The notes beneath the pieces are model-generated. The model was not told where the DNA came from. It was given only the letters and a program-made list of their open reading frames with translations, and ran no database searches. DNA of 61,948 nucleotides from an uncultured Collinsella sp. (GTDB lineage: Bacteria > Actinomycetota > Coriobacteriia > Coriobacteriales > Coriobacteriaceae): assembly GCA_900548365.1 (NCBI GenBank), contig URKM01000007.1, forward strand, positions 1 through 61,948. The letters are read 5' to 3'. Shown one piece after another: positions 8,190 to 17,845 of the stretch (the stretch's first letter is position 1; each line of letters starts with the position of its first letter). A program made the translations under genes and the position numbers.

Positions 8190-11100
8190 ATGGCGAATAC
8201 CAGAAAGTACCTCAATCATCTCCTGCAGAACACGGGAATCACGCCCGCATGCAGCGAGGAGGAGCGCGCTGCCGCCGACATCGTTGCAGATATCTTCAAG
8301 AACCACGGCTTCCAGCCCGAGATCCAGGAGTTCAACGCCTCCTCGGGCGACAAGATGGCCCAAGCGGTCTACGGGGTCCTGGTGTTCGTCGGCGCCGTCC
8401 TTGCCGGTATAGGCGGAGCGGTCGGCTTTGTTGGATTGTTGCTCGTGTTGCTCGGCGCCGTCCTGTATGGTCTCGAGCGCATGGGTAAGCCGATGCTGTC
8501 GAAGTTCGGCAGCGGTGGCCTGAGCCAGAACGTCATCGCCTACCACAAGGCTTCGGGTCCGCTTGCATCCCCGCGCAACCGCCCGGTGGTCGTCGTCGCC
8601 CATTACGACTCGCCCCGCGCCGACCTCCTTGCGCAGGCGCCTTTCGCTGCGTATCGCCCGCTGATCGTGAAGCTGCTTCCCTTTGCCATGCTGATTCCCG
8701 CGGCCGTCGCGGTGGCGTGCCTGTTCCCCATCCCCGCTGCTGCGAAGACCGCGCTCTGGGTCGTTTCCATCGTGGTCTCGCTCGTGCCCCTGGCGTATTC
8801 CGTGGCGATTTTGGCTAACAAGTTCGTGCTGCCCTATACGTCCGGCTCCGTTTGTAACAAGTCTTCCGTTGCCGCCATGCTGGGCGTGATGGATGCGGTC
8901 GCGCCGTATCAAGGGGAGAACGAGTTCCCCCGTGACAAGCCTTTCGCCGAGTTCATGGACGAGCAGCGCTCCTTCATTCCCGCCGACGACGAGTACGCCG
9001 ATTATCGCGATGACGACGACGCAGCTGAATTCGCCGGCGACGCCCCGATCATCCCCATGGGTCGCGCGACCGATGAGCCCGTCTCGGAGGATTCGGTGCA
9101 GGAAGCCGGTTTCGAGGTGTATGAATCCGATGAGCCCGTTCTCGGGTCCACGACCACGATGACCCGCGACGATTTGATCGCCGCCGGCTTGAATCCGGTT
9201 TCGTATGAGGATGACGACCGCGCCGTCTTGTTTGACGGCGGGGAGGATCGAGGGGAATTTGGTTCCGCTTCGGTTGATGACGAGGCGAGCGCGGATCATG
9301 TAGCTGCGGAGGAGATCGTCGAACCTGCTGCCGAGCCGGCTTCCGAGCCCGAGCTCCCCAGGAACGCCGCAGGTAATCTGCGCTACGGTGCCGATATCAT
9401 CCGAGCCCTGGGCATGGTTGCCGATGATTGCGCATTCTCCTATGCGGCGGACGCGCTTCCCGTGCCGCCTGCTCCCGTCGAGCCCGCGCCCGTTACGCCG
9501 GCTCCCGTTCGAACCATTGATGACTCGGAGGGCGCGGCCCGCGGTGCGGCGGACGCGCCGCGCACCTTCCATCAGCATGAGGTTGACTCCGGTAACGACC
9601 GTGCTGGTTCGGAAGCTCGCACGGTTGCTTACGGCGAGCATGAGGCGGCGCCCGTCGACGGCGCATATTTCGAGCCGCACCGCGAGCAGTTCACGCAGGA
9701 TATGTGGGCGGCGCCCGCACCGGAGGCGATCGAGGAGCTCGTCCAGGGCGCTGCGGAAGACGACGCTGTGAATAACGTACCCGCTGGTGGAGCCAGCCCG
9801 GTCGAGAGTGTCGGCGACGAGGCCGCCGTCGCTGCGGACAACGATGGCCTGGGCGGCATGGATGCTGTCTACGAGGCATCGTATGAACACCTTGGTGCAA
9901 GCGATCTTGACCAGATGGTCCATGAGGACGACGAGGATCTCGAGTCCCATGCCGTCGCCCCCGCTTACCAGCGTAGTTCGAACATCTATAGCCAGGCATA
10001 TGACGCTATCGATGTTGAGGCGCCGGAGGAGGAAGAGCAGTTTACCCCGATCGTCGAAGATACCAGCGACTATATTCTGGAAGCGGAATGGGAGGTAATC
10101 GAAGACGAATCCGAAGGCGATGAAGCCGAGGGGACCGGTCCCGATGCTCAGGCGGAGGTTTCCGGTGATGCGCAGAACGAAGAAGGCGATCGCGCACAGG
10201 TCGCCGAGGAGGGCTCGCCCGAAGCCGCTCTCGTTGGAACCGAGGATGAAGACCGCTCCGGGGTCATCGATCGAGATGGTGCGTCTTGCGATGAAGATGG
10301 ATCGTCGGATGGGGAGATCGCGGGAACGGTGTCGCTCGATGTTTCCGAGCTTGATGGCGCAACCGCGGTATTCGAGATGACCTCGCTGGAGAAGACGGCG
10401 GTGTTCGGCGATCACGAGGATGCTTCCGATTCTGAAGAGGGTGTCTCCGCGGAAGACCAAGACGCTGTCTCGGGTGATCTCGACGCGGCGTCTTTGAATG
10501 AGCATGATGAGGATGGCGTGTCGGGCGAATTCGTTGACGAGCCGGTTGAGGATATCGATGGCGGCAGCGATCCTGTCGACAACCTTGCTGAGGCATCTGG
10601 CGTTTGCGCCGATGGGTCCCAGGTGGATGGCGCGTCCGCCGATGGGGATGACTTGTCCGCAACCTCCATAGCCACTGGCGATGCGTCTGCGGCATCCGAG
10701 GCGGATATTGCCGAGGATGCTCCTCGAGCGGAGGCAGCCGTGGAGCATGTCGAGGACGTGTCTCGTCGAGAAGATGGCGTGAACGACACGGTCAATCCTG
10801 CCTCGGTGCCGGTCGTGGGGGCGAACGGCGAGGGTGCGGCGAGCTCCGTTGCCCCTGTCCAGGATTCGTTTGGACAAACGGTCGCGATGCCCGCGATCCA
10901 TCCGCGCCGGCAGCCGGAGACCGTGGACTCGCTCATGGCTCAAATCGCCCCGCAGCCCGCTCCCCGTCCCCAGCGCACGTTGAATATCCCGTCGATTGGT
11001 GCCGCCGATCACACGGTTCCTCGTCAGATACCGAGCGTCCCTGGAATCGAATCGCTTCAGCGCCAGCAGGTGAATAGAACGCCGCTGTTCGACCTTCCAG

Positions 11101-11954
11101 ATCCCTCCGTTAAACCCTCCGATCCGTTTGCATCCCCTGCATCGGCCACCTCTGCTGCTACCCGCGGTTTCTCAGTGGTCGAGGGTCCCTCAAAATCCGG
11201 ACGGGTCACTGCGTCGACGGCGGAGGCCAAGCCGGCGCAGCGGGAAGCGATCGAGAGGGTCGAAGCGCCCGCCCCGAAGGAGAAGCCACGTCGGGGACTG
11301 GGCCGTTTGTTCGGGAAAAAGAAGAAGCAAGAAGACAGCATGAGCGACTGGCTCGGGGTGGACGACGACTTCGATGCGAAGCGCACCGGCGGCGAGATCG
11401 GTTCGTGGGACAACTTCGATGATGATCCCGGCTGGAAGGGCGGCGCTACCGGCGCTCCTGGTACCGGCGAGGACGAGCTTAGGGACGCTATCACTTCGAT
11501 GGGTGACGACGAGCTGCTCGGTCACGATATCTGGTTCGTCGCGACCGGTGCTTCCGAGTGCGGGAATGCCGGCATGAACGCCTTCCTCGATACCCATCGT
11601 GATAAGCTGCGCGGCGTATTCCTGATCAATCTCGAGTGCGTTGGATCCGGACAGGTTGCGGTCCTTTCCACCGAGGGCCAGCAGCGCGTCTTGAAGGGCG
11701 ACAAGCGCATCATGAAGCTCGTTCGCCGTGTGTCCGCGGACTTCCATCACGAGTTCGGCGCCGTTGATATGCCGTTCTTGGATACGGATGCCTATGCGGC
11801 GATGAGTAGGAGCTTGAGGTCGCTTACGATCGCCGGTATCGATGGTTCGCACTTCGCGTGCTCCCATAGCGAGGAGGATCAGCCGTATAACGTCGACGAG
11901 GACAACGTCTCGCTTGTCGCTGACGTCGTGACTGAGGTTATTCGTCGGTCGTAG
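8190..11954 (+). CDS. membrane M28-peptidase-like protein with huge acidic insertion
   Basis: The 1254-residue protein has a split M28 fold. The N-terminal half (1-245) contains VAHYDSPR with His138 and Asp140, and two hydrophobic hairpins (about 60-100 and 158-210) that should span the membrane. The C-terminal half (about 1095-1254) has GASECGNAG (Glu1123), NLECVG (Glu1149) and SHSEEDQP (His1226). Between them lie about 850 residues rich in Asp, Glu, Ala, Ser and Val, with a short basic patch RRGLGRLFGKKKKQ near 1035. Cys222 occupies the place where M28 enzymes usually have the metal-bridging Asp, and Ser1122 the usual catalytic Glu of the EE pair. Peptidase activity is therefore doubtful. 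There is no signal peptide. GGAG lies 5 nt before the ATG. The gene is monocistronic with a strong terminator. Confidence 0.7.
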   Translation: MANTRKYLNHLLQNTGITPACSEEERAAADIVADIFKNHGFQPEIQEFNASSGDKMAQAVYGVLVFVGAVLAGIGGAVGFVGLLLVLLGAVLYGLERMGKPMLSKFGSGGLSQNVIAYHKASGPLASPRNRPVVVVAHYDSPRADLLAQAPFAAYRPLIVKLLPFAMLIPAAVAVACLFPIPAAAKTALWVVSIVVSLVPLAYSVAILANKFVLPYTSGSVCNKSSVAAMLGVMDAVAPYQGENEFPRDKPFAEFMDEQRSFIPADDEYADYRDDDDAAEFAGDAPIIPMGRATDEPVSEDSVQEAGFEVYESDEPVLGSTTTMTRDDLIAAGLNPVSYEDDDRAVLFDGGEDRGEFGSASVDDEASADHVAAEEIVEPAAEPASEPELPRNAAGNLRYGADIIRALGMVADDCAFSYAADALPVPPAPVEPAPVTPAPVRTIDDSEGAARGAADAPRTFHQHEVDSGNDRAGSEARTVAYGEHEAAPVDGAYFEPHREQFTQDMWAAPAPEAIEELVQGAAEDDAVNNVPAGGASPVESVGDEAAVAADNDGLGGMDAVYEASYEHLGASDLDQMVHEDDEDLESHAVAPAYQRSSNIYSQAYDAIDVEAPEEEEQFTPIVEDTSDYILEAEWEVIEDESEGDEAEGTGPDAQAEVSGDAQNEEGDRAQVAEEGSPEAALVGTEDEDRSGVIDRDGASCDEDGSSDGEIAGTVSLDVSELDGATAVFEMTSLEKTAVFGDHEDASDSEEGVSAEDQDAVSGDLDAASLNEHDEDGVSGEFVDEPVEDIDGGSDPVDNLAEASGVCADGSQVDGASADGDDLSATSIATGDASAASEADIAEDAPRAEAAVEHVEDVSRREDGVNDTVNPASVPVVGANGEGAASSVAPVQDSFGQTVAMPAIHPRRQPETVDSLMAQIAPQPAPRPQRTLNIPSIGAADHTVPRQIPSVPGIESLQRQQVNRTPLFDLPDPSVKPSDPFASPASATSAATRGFSVVEGPSKSGRVTASTAEAKPAQREAIERVEAPAPKEKPRRGLGRLFGKKKKQEDSMSDWLGVDDDFDAKRTGGEIGSWDNFDDDPGWKGGATGAPGTGEDELRDAITSMGDDELLGHDIWFVATGASECGNAGMNAFLDTHRDKLRGVFLINLECVGSGQVAVLSTEGQQRVLKGDKRIMKLVRRVSADFHHEFGAVDMPFLDTDAYAAMSRSLRSLTIAGIDGSHFACSHSEEDQPYNVDEDNVSLVADVVTEVIRRS

Positions 11955-12024
11955 CTGGTTTCGTTTTGCAAGTGCCGCAATATCGATGCTGTCGGGTGGC
12001 GGTGCAAGAGCGTGTTGCTAGAAG

Positions 12025-12050
12025 AAAAAGGACCCCGTGGGGTCCTTTTT
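12025..12050. terminator. bidirectional intrinsic terminator
   Basis: AAAAAGGACCCC and GGGGTCCTTTTT form a near-perfect hairpin with A- and T-runs on both sides. It can end both the M28-like gene (plus) and the glutaredoxin gene (minus). Confidence 0.9.
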
Positions 12051-12126
12051 CTTATGCGGTCGCGACGGGTTTTATTGGAAGCCGATTTCGCGCAAGAAAT
12101 CACTTCGGGTCCACCGACATGATTAA

Positions 12127-12351
12127 TTACAAGGACCGCAGATAGGCGATGATGTCATCCGATTCGTACATCGGCTTTCCATCGATGAGGAGGCAGGGAA
12201 CCTGGCGTTTGCCGCCGACTTCAACGAGTTTTCGAGCCGCATCCTGATCCTCATCGATGTTTTTCAACTCGACGGAAACATCGATGTTTTTCATCGCGTT
12301 GAGCACTTTTATGCAAAACGGGCAGTAGGGGCTGTAGTAGAGTTCGAGCAC
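12127..12351 (-). CDS. glutaredoxin-like protein
   Basis: This 74-residue thioredoxin-fold protein starts at GTG 12351, with AGGAG at a 7-nt spacing. The active site YYSPYCPFC gives a CPFC redox pair near the N-terminus. QVPCLLIDGKPMYESDDIIAYL carries the cis-Pro and the glutathione-site Asp-Asp typical of glutaredoxins. It likely reduces disulfides or glutathione-like mixed disulfides in the cytoplasm. An upstream ATG at 12417 gives a 96-residue form, but the extra residues do not fit the fold. The gene stands alone; its actual thiol partner is unknown. Confidence 0.9.
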   Translation of the reverse strand: MLELYYSPYCPFCIKVLNAMKNIDVSVELKNIDEDQDAARKLVEVGGKRQVPCLLIDGKPMYESDDIIAYLRSL

Positions 12352-12534
12352 GATGCATCTCCTTTCAAACGAATGTCGTTGCACGAGGAAGGCGCCGACG
12401 ACCGAGGCCCACGTCATCCTCGAGACGGTTATCGTGTACCCGTTTTCGGCATCATGCTCGCATCTGAAGCGTTACGGGCGTAGAATTGCGGGTATCGTGA
12501 TAGCGGTCGTTATGGTCATAGTTTCGGAGGATAT

Positions 12535-12786
12535 GTGTTCGCGTTTATCAGGCGTCATTGGATTGCATATGTGATCGGCGCTGCGCTTGCCGTCGTAGCC
12601 GGCTTCGGTCTCTCCTATATGCTTGGCCAAAAGTGGTCCACGCCACCCGAGGTGAGGGCCGAGCGCGTCCAGGCGGAGATTGAGAACCAGGAGTCTGCTG
12701 ATCAGATTGCTGAAACATCTGAAGACGAAGCCGGGGAGGGCGCGGTTCAATCTGACGAGGCCGTTTCCTCCGATGCTGCTGAATAA
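12535..12786 (+). CDS. small single-pass membrane protein, acidic tail
   Basis: The product has 83 residues and starts at GTG 12535, with GGAGG 4 nt upstream. It has one membrane segment (about 8-30, IAYVIGAALAVVAGFGLSYM) followed by a charged tail rich in Glu, Asp, Ser and Ala. No family is recognised. The last 40 nt overlap tail-to-tail with the 3' end of the sortase gene on the other strand, so the acidic tail is antisense to the sortase C-terminus. Coding status is supported by the good ribosome site and the membrane segment, not by homology. Confidence 0.6.
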   Translation: MFAFIRRHWIAYVIGAALAVVAGFGLSYMLGQKWSTPPEVRAERVQAEIENQESADQIAETSEDEAGEGAVQSDEAVSSDAAE

Positions 12787-13580
12787 TCTGATCCCACCTG
12801 CAGGAAGACGATTATTGTCCGGTCTCTTCGATCGCGGTTGTTGTATGAGCAGGTAATAAGAGACAAGGCACTCTGGGCATGCTGTATCAATTCATCGCAA
12901 TTTGCAGAGCATGCCCGGACATCCTCTTTCAACGTGTTCAGCCATGACACAAACTCCTCATGCGAGGAGTAGGAAAACCTCTGTATGGCTGCGTATGAGC
13001 GATCGACTCTACAAGAAAATGCTGGGAGATACGTCCGTGGTTCATCTCCTATCTTCCCCCAGCTCGCTGGTCCTATCGATTGGAATTTGGCATCTTCTTC
13101 CGCCCGAGCGATTGAAGAGAAAGCGATGTCATATATGCCGTGGTTGTGTCCATAGACAACGAAATGCCGCCGGTCCTTGCAACGGGAATCGAGGTAGGGC
13201 GTGCCGAGCCTATACGGCATGCCGTTGATATCGTGTTTGAGATACCAATCGGATGGTTGATTCTCCGAGGGCTGGGGGACCAGCGTATCGATGGGGGTAT
13301 TGTCGACACGAAGGCGATGCAGGCTCGTTGCCGATACCTCTCGTTCTGAGTGAAGATCCGCTTGACCGGTGTTCAGGTCATCTGCAGGGCTGCCGGCGCG
13401 TGATCCGCCGGGGGCCAGGAGGGATGAACATACAATCATGCTACAGGTGAGGGTGACATAGGCGCACGCGCACATGAGTACCAAGCGCAGGGCGCGACGG
13501 CCGCGCGCACGGTGCGCGCAGCCGTCAGAAGCCCGCTTTAGCGATGTCGTTTCGTTGCGGTCATAATCATGAGCAGGCAA
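12747..13580 (-). CDS. class B-like sortase beside the LPHTG adhesin
   Basis: This 277-residue transpeptidase has an N-terminal membrane anchor (about 31-55, with several Cys). Its catalytic residues can be read as His145 in VVYGHNH, Cys244 in LITCSY and Arg254 in DRTIIVF. The GHN and TCS patterns are closest to class B sortases. It should cleave a sorting signal at the Thr-Gly bond and link the protein to cell-wall peptide or pilus subunits. The likely start is TTG 13580, with GGAGG at a 6-nt spacing; it lies inside the adhesin gene, overlapping its end by 43 nt. The coupling makes the adhesin the likely substrate. The class is inferred from motifs only. Confidence 0.85.
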   Translation of the reverse strand: MPAHDYDRNETTSLKRASDGCAHRARGRRALRLVLMCACAYVTLTCSMIVCSSLLAPGGSRAGSPADDLNTGQADLHSEREVSATSLHRLRVDNTPIDTLVPQPSENQPSDWYLKHDINGMPYRLGTPYLDSRCKDRRHFVVYGHNHGIYDIAFSSIARAEEDAKFQSIGPASWGKIGDEPRTYLPAFSCRVDRSYAAIQRFSYSSHEEFVSWLNTLKEDVRACSANCDELIQHAQSALSLITCSYNNRDRRDRTIIVFLQVGSDYSAASEETASSD

Positions 13581-16500
13581 GATAGGCCTCCAACGACAAG
13601 GACGGGGGTGAGGGAAAGCCCGGTATGAGGTAGATCGGGAATCGTGCTCTTAGGGAGCTGAACGACGCGATCCTCGTCATGATCTTCGAGGTCGGGTCCC
13701 CCTCCATTTCGATAGAGATGGACCGACGCCGCGTTTTCCAGCGCATTGCCCGCTTGATAGCGATCGGTGACCTTCAGCGTGAGTACGGCGGGTGCGAGTT
13801 GGTCGCGTTCTGCCGCGCCGGCGATGGCATCGAGGTCGTCATGCTCGTGTTTCAAATCATCTCTATCCCATGCGTCGCTTCTGGTGTGAAAATCCTTTTC
13901 AACCCGACCGTATTCAAAGCGAACGGCTGCGACGTGCTCATGCGCGGAGAGAGCAAGATCGCTTACGTTGAGCGTCGTCGCTGCATCGGTGGGCATATGG
14001 GACGCCCAGAGAATCCAGCCATCGTAGTTCAACGCTCGAGCGTCTTCACCAAGAATGTTCAAGACATCAGGCTGGTTGAGCCATGGGTTGTCGTGACCGT
14101 CATCAAGCGTGGCGTTGGCATCGTCGATGCGACGCTCGGGTGCATCCCGGTCCCCGCCGGCAGTCTCTCCAGCTTTGCTTTCGTCGTTCTCGATGCGGTA
14201 CCAGACGTTCATCAGCCCATCGAAGTCTCCCGTAGCGATGGGGGTTTGGACCGACTCGAGGAATGCGAGCCCCTGTTCGATGCAGGGCAGCATATCCTCA
14301 AAGGTAAACTCGTCAACCCATGTCGAACTGGTATTGTGGACGTCAAGGCTGTAGCGATAGCGGCCCTCGGGCGATAGGGAGACGTTCGCCCTATTGGAGC
14401 CGTCTCCATTTTCAACGGTGTCGACGGCAACGGGGTCGGCTATTTCCTGCCGTTTATCAATTTCTCCCGTTATTCGAATCGGGCGGTTATAGAGGACGGC
14501 GTGTTGGATATCCCCTGTCTCCAAAACGGTGAACGTGCAGCTGGATTCGTAATCATAGGTGCGCGGCGTAAGGTTCTCGACGAGCTTATACGTGCCAGCG
14601 GGGAGTTTATCTATCCGGTGCGGGGCGTTGCCGCTCACCCACGAGGCGACGACCTCATCATGTTCATCGAGAATGCTCAGCTTTGCCCCCTCGATCTCCT
14701 GCTCGTTTGTGATGTCGCGCTTTGAGAGTTCGACCTTCGTATAATCGTTGTCTATTGCAACGGTATGCGTGGGCGAGTTATCTATAAGACCGTTTTTATC
14801 GACTGTGAAAGGCATGGGCTCGCGTCGTGCGATAAAACCTTTGGGGGCTTGTATCTCGCAAAGGAAATAGGAGCCGGCTTCGATATGGTCGAAGACGATG
14901 CGTCCCCGTTCATCGGTCGTTTCGGTCTGCATGGTCGCATCCGGCTTGAGCAGGGTGGGAACGGGGATTACCTCTCCGTCGGTGAGCTGAAGGTAGAGCG
15001 CTCGCTTGGCGTCAGCGGTGTAGATGCCATTCGATACCCCGTCTATCGTGAGCTCGTAGGATCCAGGGGCGATGCCTTCGAGGATATAGGCGTCTGATTG
15101 CGCGTTGTATGTAAGCGGCATCGGTTTCGTAAGCGAAGAGGCGTGGTCGATTGACCCATGGATGCCGAAGAAATCCATTCGAATCGTTATCGTATAGGAA
15201 CTGCCCTCCTCGCATGATAGGGGAAGCCTGACGCTCTGCGAGGAATCGGCTGCGTTGGAGGCGACGATCGTGTACTCACCCGGTTTGATCCAGGAGCCAT
15301 GCTTGAGGGGAACCAGGGATCCATCGCGATGTTCAAGGGCGACCTCGCATCCATCGGGCGCGTCGATGAGCATCTCGGCATCGGATAGAACGGGCTCGAT
15401 GGCGATTTCGAGTTCGGAATCGCTCGCCCGCAAGGCGATGGATGTCCCCGATGCGTCTGATAGGGCTGCAATTTCATCCTGTACGTTCCATATACCGAAG
15501 GAAGCTTCCGCAAGAGGTTGGTCTGAGCCCGTGATGGTTTTATCGACGATAACCGTGGTGGGTTCATTGCTGGCGGAAACATGCGCGTGGACGAGAGGGG
15601 TCTGCTGATCGAGATAGGTGAGTGTGAAGGGGATAGGGGTGCTGTCGAGCGCAAACCCCTGCGGGGGTTTCGTCTCGATCACGGCATAGTGGGCCACGCC
15701 CGTTCCCAGGGGTAGACCGCCGAGTTCTCCTTCCCCCTGTTCATCGGTGATGAGTTCTCCTACGACTTCTCCCTTTCCCGCTTCGATTGTTCCATCGGGT
15801 GCGATGAGGTCATCCAGGGCGACCACATTGAAATGTGCGCCTTTGAGTGCGCTGCCATCGCCTGAGCTGTTTTTGGTGATGCTTACCGAGCCCCGCGCCC
15901 GCTCGTTCTTGATTTCAACAACGCTGACAGGCGGAATCTCCCCGTCTTTTGAATCGATCGTGAATGTCGTTGCCTTTTGGGCGAGCACGTATGGAGGCTG
16001 TGCTTCCACTTCTCGTATCGAGTAGGTGCCGGTTGCAAGGGGTTGGGGAAGGGTGACGCTGCCTGTTTCATCGGTGGTGAACGTGCTGATCGTGGCGTGC
16101 TCGGGATGCCATACCTCTTGTTCGACAAGAGCGCCGTTGCCGTCAAATACTTGGAACGAGAATCCTGCAAGAGGGATGCGCTCGCCGCTGAGGGCGTCGG
16201 TTTTTACAATCTGCAATCTCGAAGTGAGGCGGCTGTTGTTGACGATGTAGCGCAGGCAGACGCCGTCTATTAGTTCTTGTAGATCGATGTTCCAATCATC
16301 GACGCGCTCAAATCCATCGGGAACGGTGGAAGCGACTTCGCGCACGGTATATCCCTGGGGGTCAAAGGGCAATCCACCGGAGAGGCCCGCTGCGCGCTCG
16401 CCCGCCCCGAACCAATGCCCGACGGTCGAGGCGAAGCCGTCGTTGCCCGTCGTTATGGTGGCTACGACCTCGTCGGATGATCGAGAAATGATATCGAAGG

Positions 16501-17845
16501 AAACGCCGCCGGCGGGCGTTTCAACGACGGAGCCCTCCGTATCGCCGGAATCATTGAACTTCGCGATCTCGATATCGAATGAAACGGGTATTTCCGAAAA
16601 ATCATGCTCGGGCTTGAGCTCGACGACGCCCAAGTCATTCATCTGGCCTGGAAGAGCTGTGTAGGTGTGGACGGTTTGGTCGAGGAGATATCCCGCTGGA
16701 GCTTTGGTTTCGATAACCTGGAACGTGCCGAGGGGGATATCCGATACCGCGAGCATCCCTTTGTCGTCCGTCGTTGCGGTCTTGCTCCATCCAGGTGATG
16801 AGAGGGAGGAGATCCGGTACTCTGCACCCTGGAAGCTGAGGTGCTTCTGAGGTTCTGCCTGTGTGGCCGCATCGGTTTTCTTCAACACGAGGCGCGCGCT
16901 TCCAGGTTCGTCTTCCAGTGCAACGGATCCTCCCGCGCGCGAGGTGGTGAAGGGGATTTCCTCGGGGTCCAGGATGAATCCCTCGGGAGCCTTTGTCTCC
17001 ACGGCATAATAGGCGGTGTTGGGTTTGAGCTGCATGGTCGCGCGTCCAGAGTCATCGGTGATGATGCTCCCTACTTTTTCGCGTGTGCTTTGCAGGAAGA
17101 TGTCGTACTCCGCCCCCTCCAACGCGTAGGTATCGTTTCCATTGGTCAGCTCGGCTCTTGCCGATGTCTTGGTAAACGTAACGGTTCTTGATTTTTCAAC
17201 GGTGACGACGGCTTGGAATTCGAAGGATGCGGAACCTTGGCTATATGAAGGCGTCTTGTTCAACCAGAGGCATGAGCACCCTTCTTCGACGCCGCCTCCG
17301 CCTGCTTGTTTATAGGCAAGGGCATCTTGATAGAGTTTCCAAGCGGCATCCTTGACGGAGGGGTCCTCGATGCTCTCCCAGCGTTCCATATATGCTTTGT
17401 TGCCATGGAATGACGTACCATCCGGATCGTAATAGGTGAGGACATCGGCTCGCTGGTCCGCTATGGCGAGCCATACCGCGGCCGCGGTCGCCGCTTCTGA
17501 ACGGGTGGCGTTGAGTCCATAGATGGAATCGACCACTTCGCCGTCGTATCCATGCCATAGCACGTAATCGAGTTCCGGAATGCGAAGATCGCCGTAGCGC
17601 TCGAGCGTTTGCCCGGTCTTCGGGGTGAGCAGCCATCCCTGTGCACAGTAGGCGACGCTTCCAGTCCCTTTATCCACTCGTATGAAGCGAGATGATCCTG
17701 TGGAATGGGGGTTGTCTGGAATCGCGGTGATGGTAAGCGTCGTTTCATCGGCGGCGCGGACCGAGTGCGGAAGCGCGGTACCGACGAGTGCGAGCACTAC
17801 GGCAATCAAGAATAGGGTGGGTAGGGCAAATCGTTTGCGCATCAT
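13538..17845 (-). CDS. wall-anchored thioester/SpaA-repeat adhesin (LPHTG)
   Basis: The 1435-residue surface protein has a signal peptide (2-31, ending VRA). A putative thioester domain spans about 40-215: YCAQGW gives Cys67, and Gln211 in EFQAVVT may complete a Cys-Gln thioester. In the second TED motif, usually TQxAxW, the Gln is replaced (TAAAVW). About seven SpaA/Cna_B-type domains follow, recognisable by VETKAPEGF-like and VIETKPPQGF-like E-boxes. A C-terminal LPHTG signal (1405-1409), hydrophobic span and KRHR tail complete it. Thioester domains in Gram-positive adhesins bind host amines covalently. The start at ATG 17845 has AGGAG 5 nt upstream. The overlapping sortase gene downstream is probably dedicated to it. 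Confidence 0.9.
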   Translation of the reverse strand: MMRKRFALPTLFLIAVVLALVGTALPHSVRAADETTLTITAIPDNPHSTGSSRFIRVDKGTGSVAYCAQGWLLTPKTGQTLERYGDLRIPELDYVLWHGYDGEVVDSIYGLNATRSEAATAAAVWLAIADQRADVLTYYDPDGTSFHGNKAYMERWESIEDPSVKDAAWKLYQDALAYKQAGGGGVEEGCSCLWLNKTPSYSQGSASFEFQAVVTVEKSRTVTFTKTSARAELTNGNDTYALEGAEYDIFLQSTREKVGSIITDDSGRATMQLKPNTAYYAVETKAPEGFILDPEEIPFTTSRAGGSVALEDEPGSARLVLKKTDAATQAEPQKHLSFQGAEYRISSLSSPGWSKTATTDDKGMLAVSDIPLGTFQVIETKAPAGYLLDQTVHTYTALPGQMNDLGVVELKPEHDFSEIPVSFDIEIAKFNDSGDTEGSVVETPAGGVSFDIISRSSDEVVATITTGNDGFASTVGHWFGAGERAAGLSGGLPFDPQGYTVREVASTVPDGFERVDDWNIDLQELIDGVCLRYIVNNSRLTSRLQIVKTDALSGERIPLAGFSFQVFDGNGALVEQEVWHPEHATISTFTTDETGSVTLPQPLATGTYSIREVEAQPPYVLAQKATTFTIDSKDGEIPPVSVVEIKNERARGSVSITKNSSGDGSALKGAHFNVVALDDLIAPDGTIEAGKGEVVGELITDEQGEGELGGLPLGTGVAHYAVIETKPPQGFALDSTPIPFTLTYLDQQTPLVHAHVSASNEPTTVIVDKTITGSDQPLAEASFGIWNVQDEIAALSDASGTSIALRASDSELEIAIEPVLSDAEMLIDAPDGCEVALEHRDGSLVPLKHGSWIKPGEYTIVASNAADSSQSVRLPLSCEEGSSYTITIRMDFFGIHGSIDHASSLTKPMPLTYNAQSDAYILEGIAPGSYELTIDGVSNGIYTADAKRALYLQLTDGEVIPVPTLLKPDATMQTETTDERGRIVFDHIEAGSYFLCEIQAPKGFIARREPMPFTVDKNGLIDNSPTHTVAIDNDYTKVELSKRDITNEQEIEGAKLSILDEHDEVVASWVSGNAPHRIDKLPAGTYKLVENLTPRTYDYESSCTFTVLETGDIQHAVLYNRPIRITGEIDKRQEIADPVAVDTVENGDGSNRANVSLSPEGRYRYSLDVHNTSSTWVDEFTFEDMLPCIEQGLAFLESVQTPIATGDFDGLMNVWYRIENDESKAGETAGGDRDAPERRIDDANATLDDGHDNPWLNQPDVLNILGEDARALNYDGWILWASHMPTDAATTLNVSDLALSAHEHVAAVRFEYGRVEKDFHTRSDAWDRDDLKHEHDDLDAIAGAAERDQLAPAVLTLKVTDRYQAGNALENAASVHLYRNGGGPDLEDHDEDRVVQLPKSTIPDLPHTGLSLTPVLVVGGLSCLLMIMTATKRHR

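Noticed and set aside
7941..11012. 1023-residue minus-strand frame across the M28-like gene
   Set aside because: It is opposite the acidic insertion, whose GAx/GCx codons leave the other strand free of stops.
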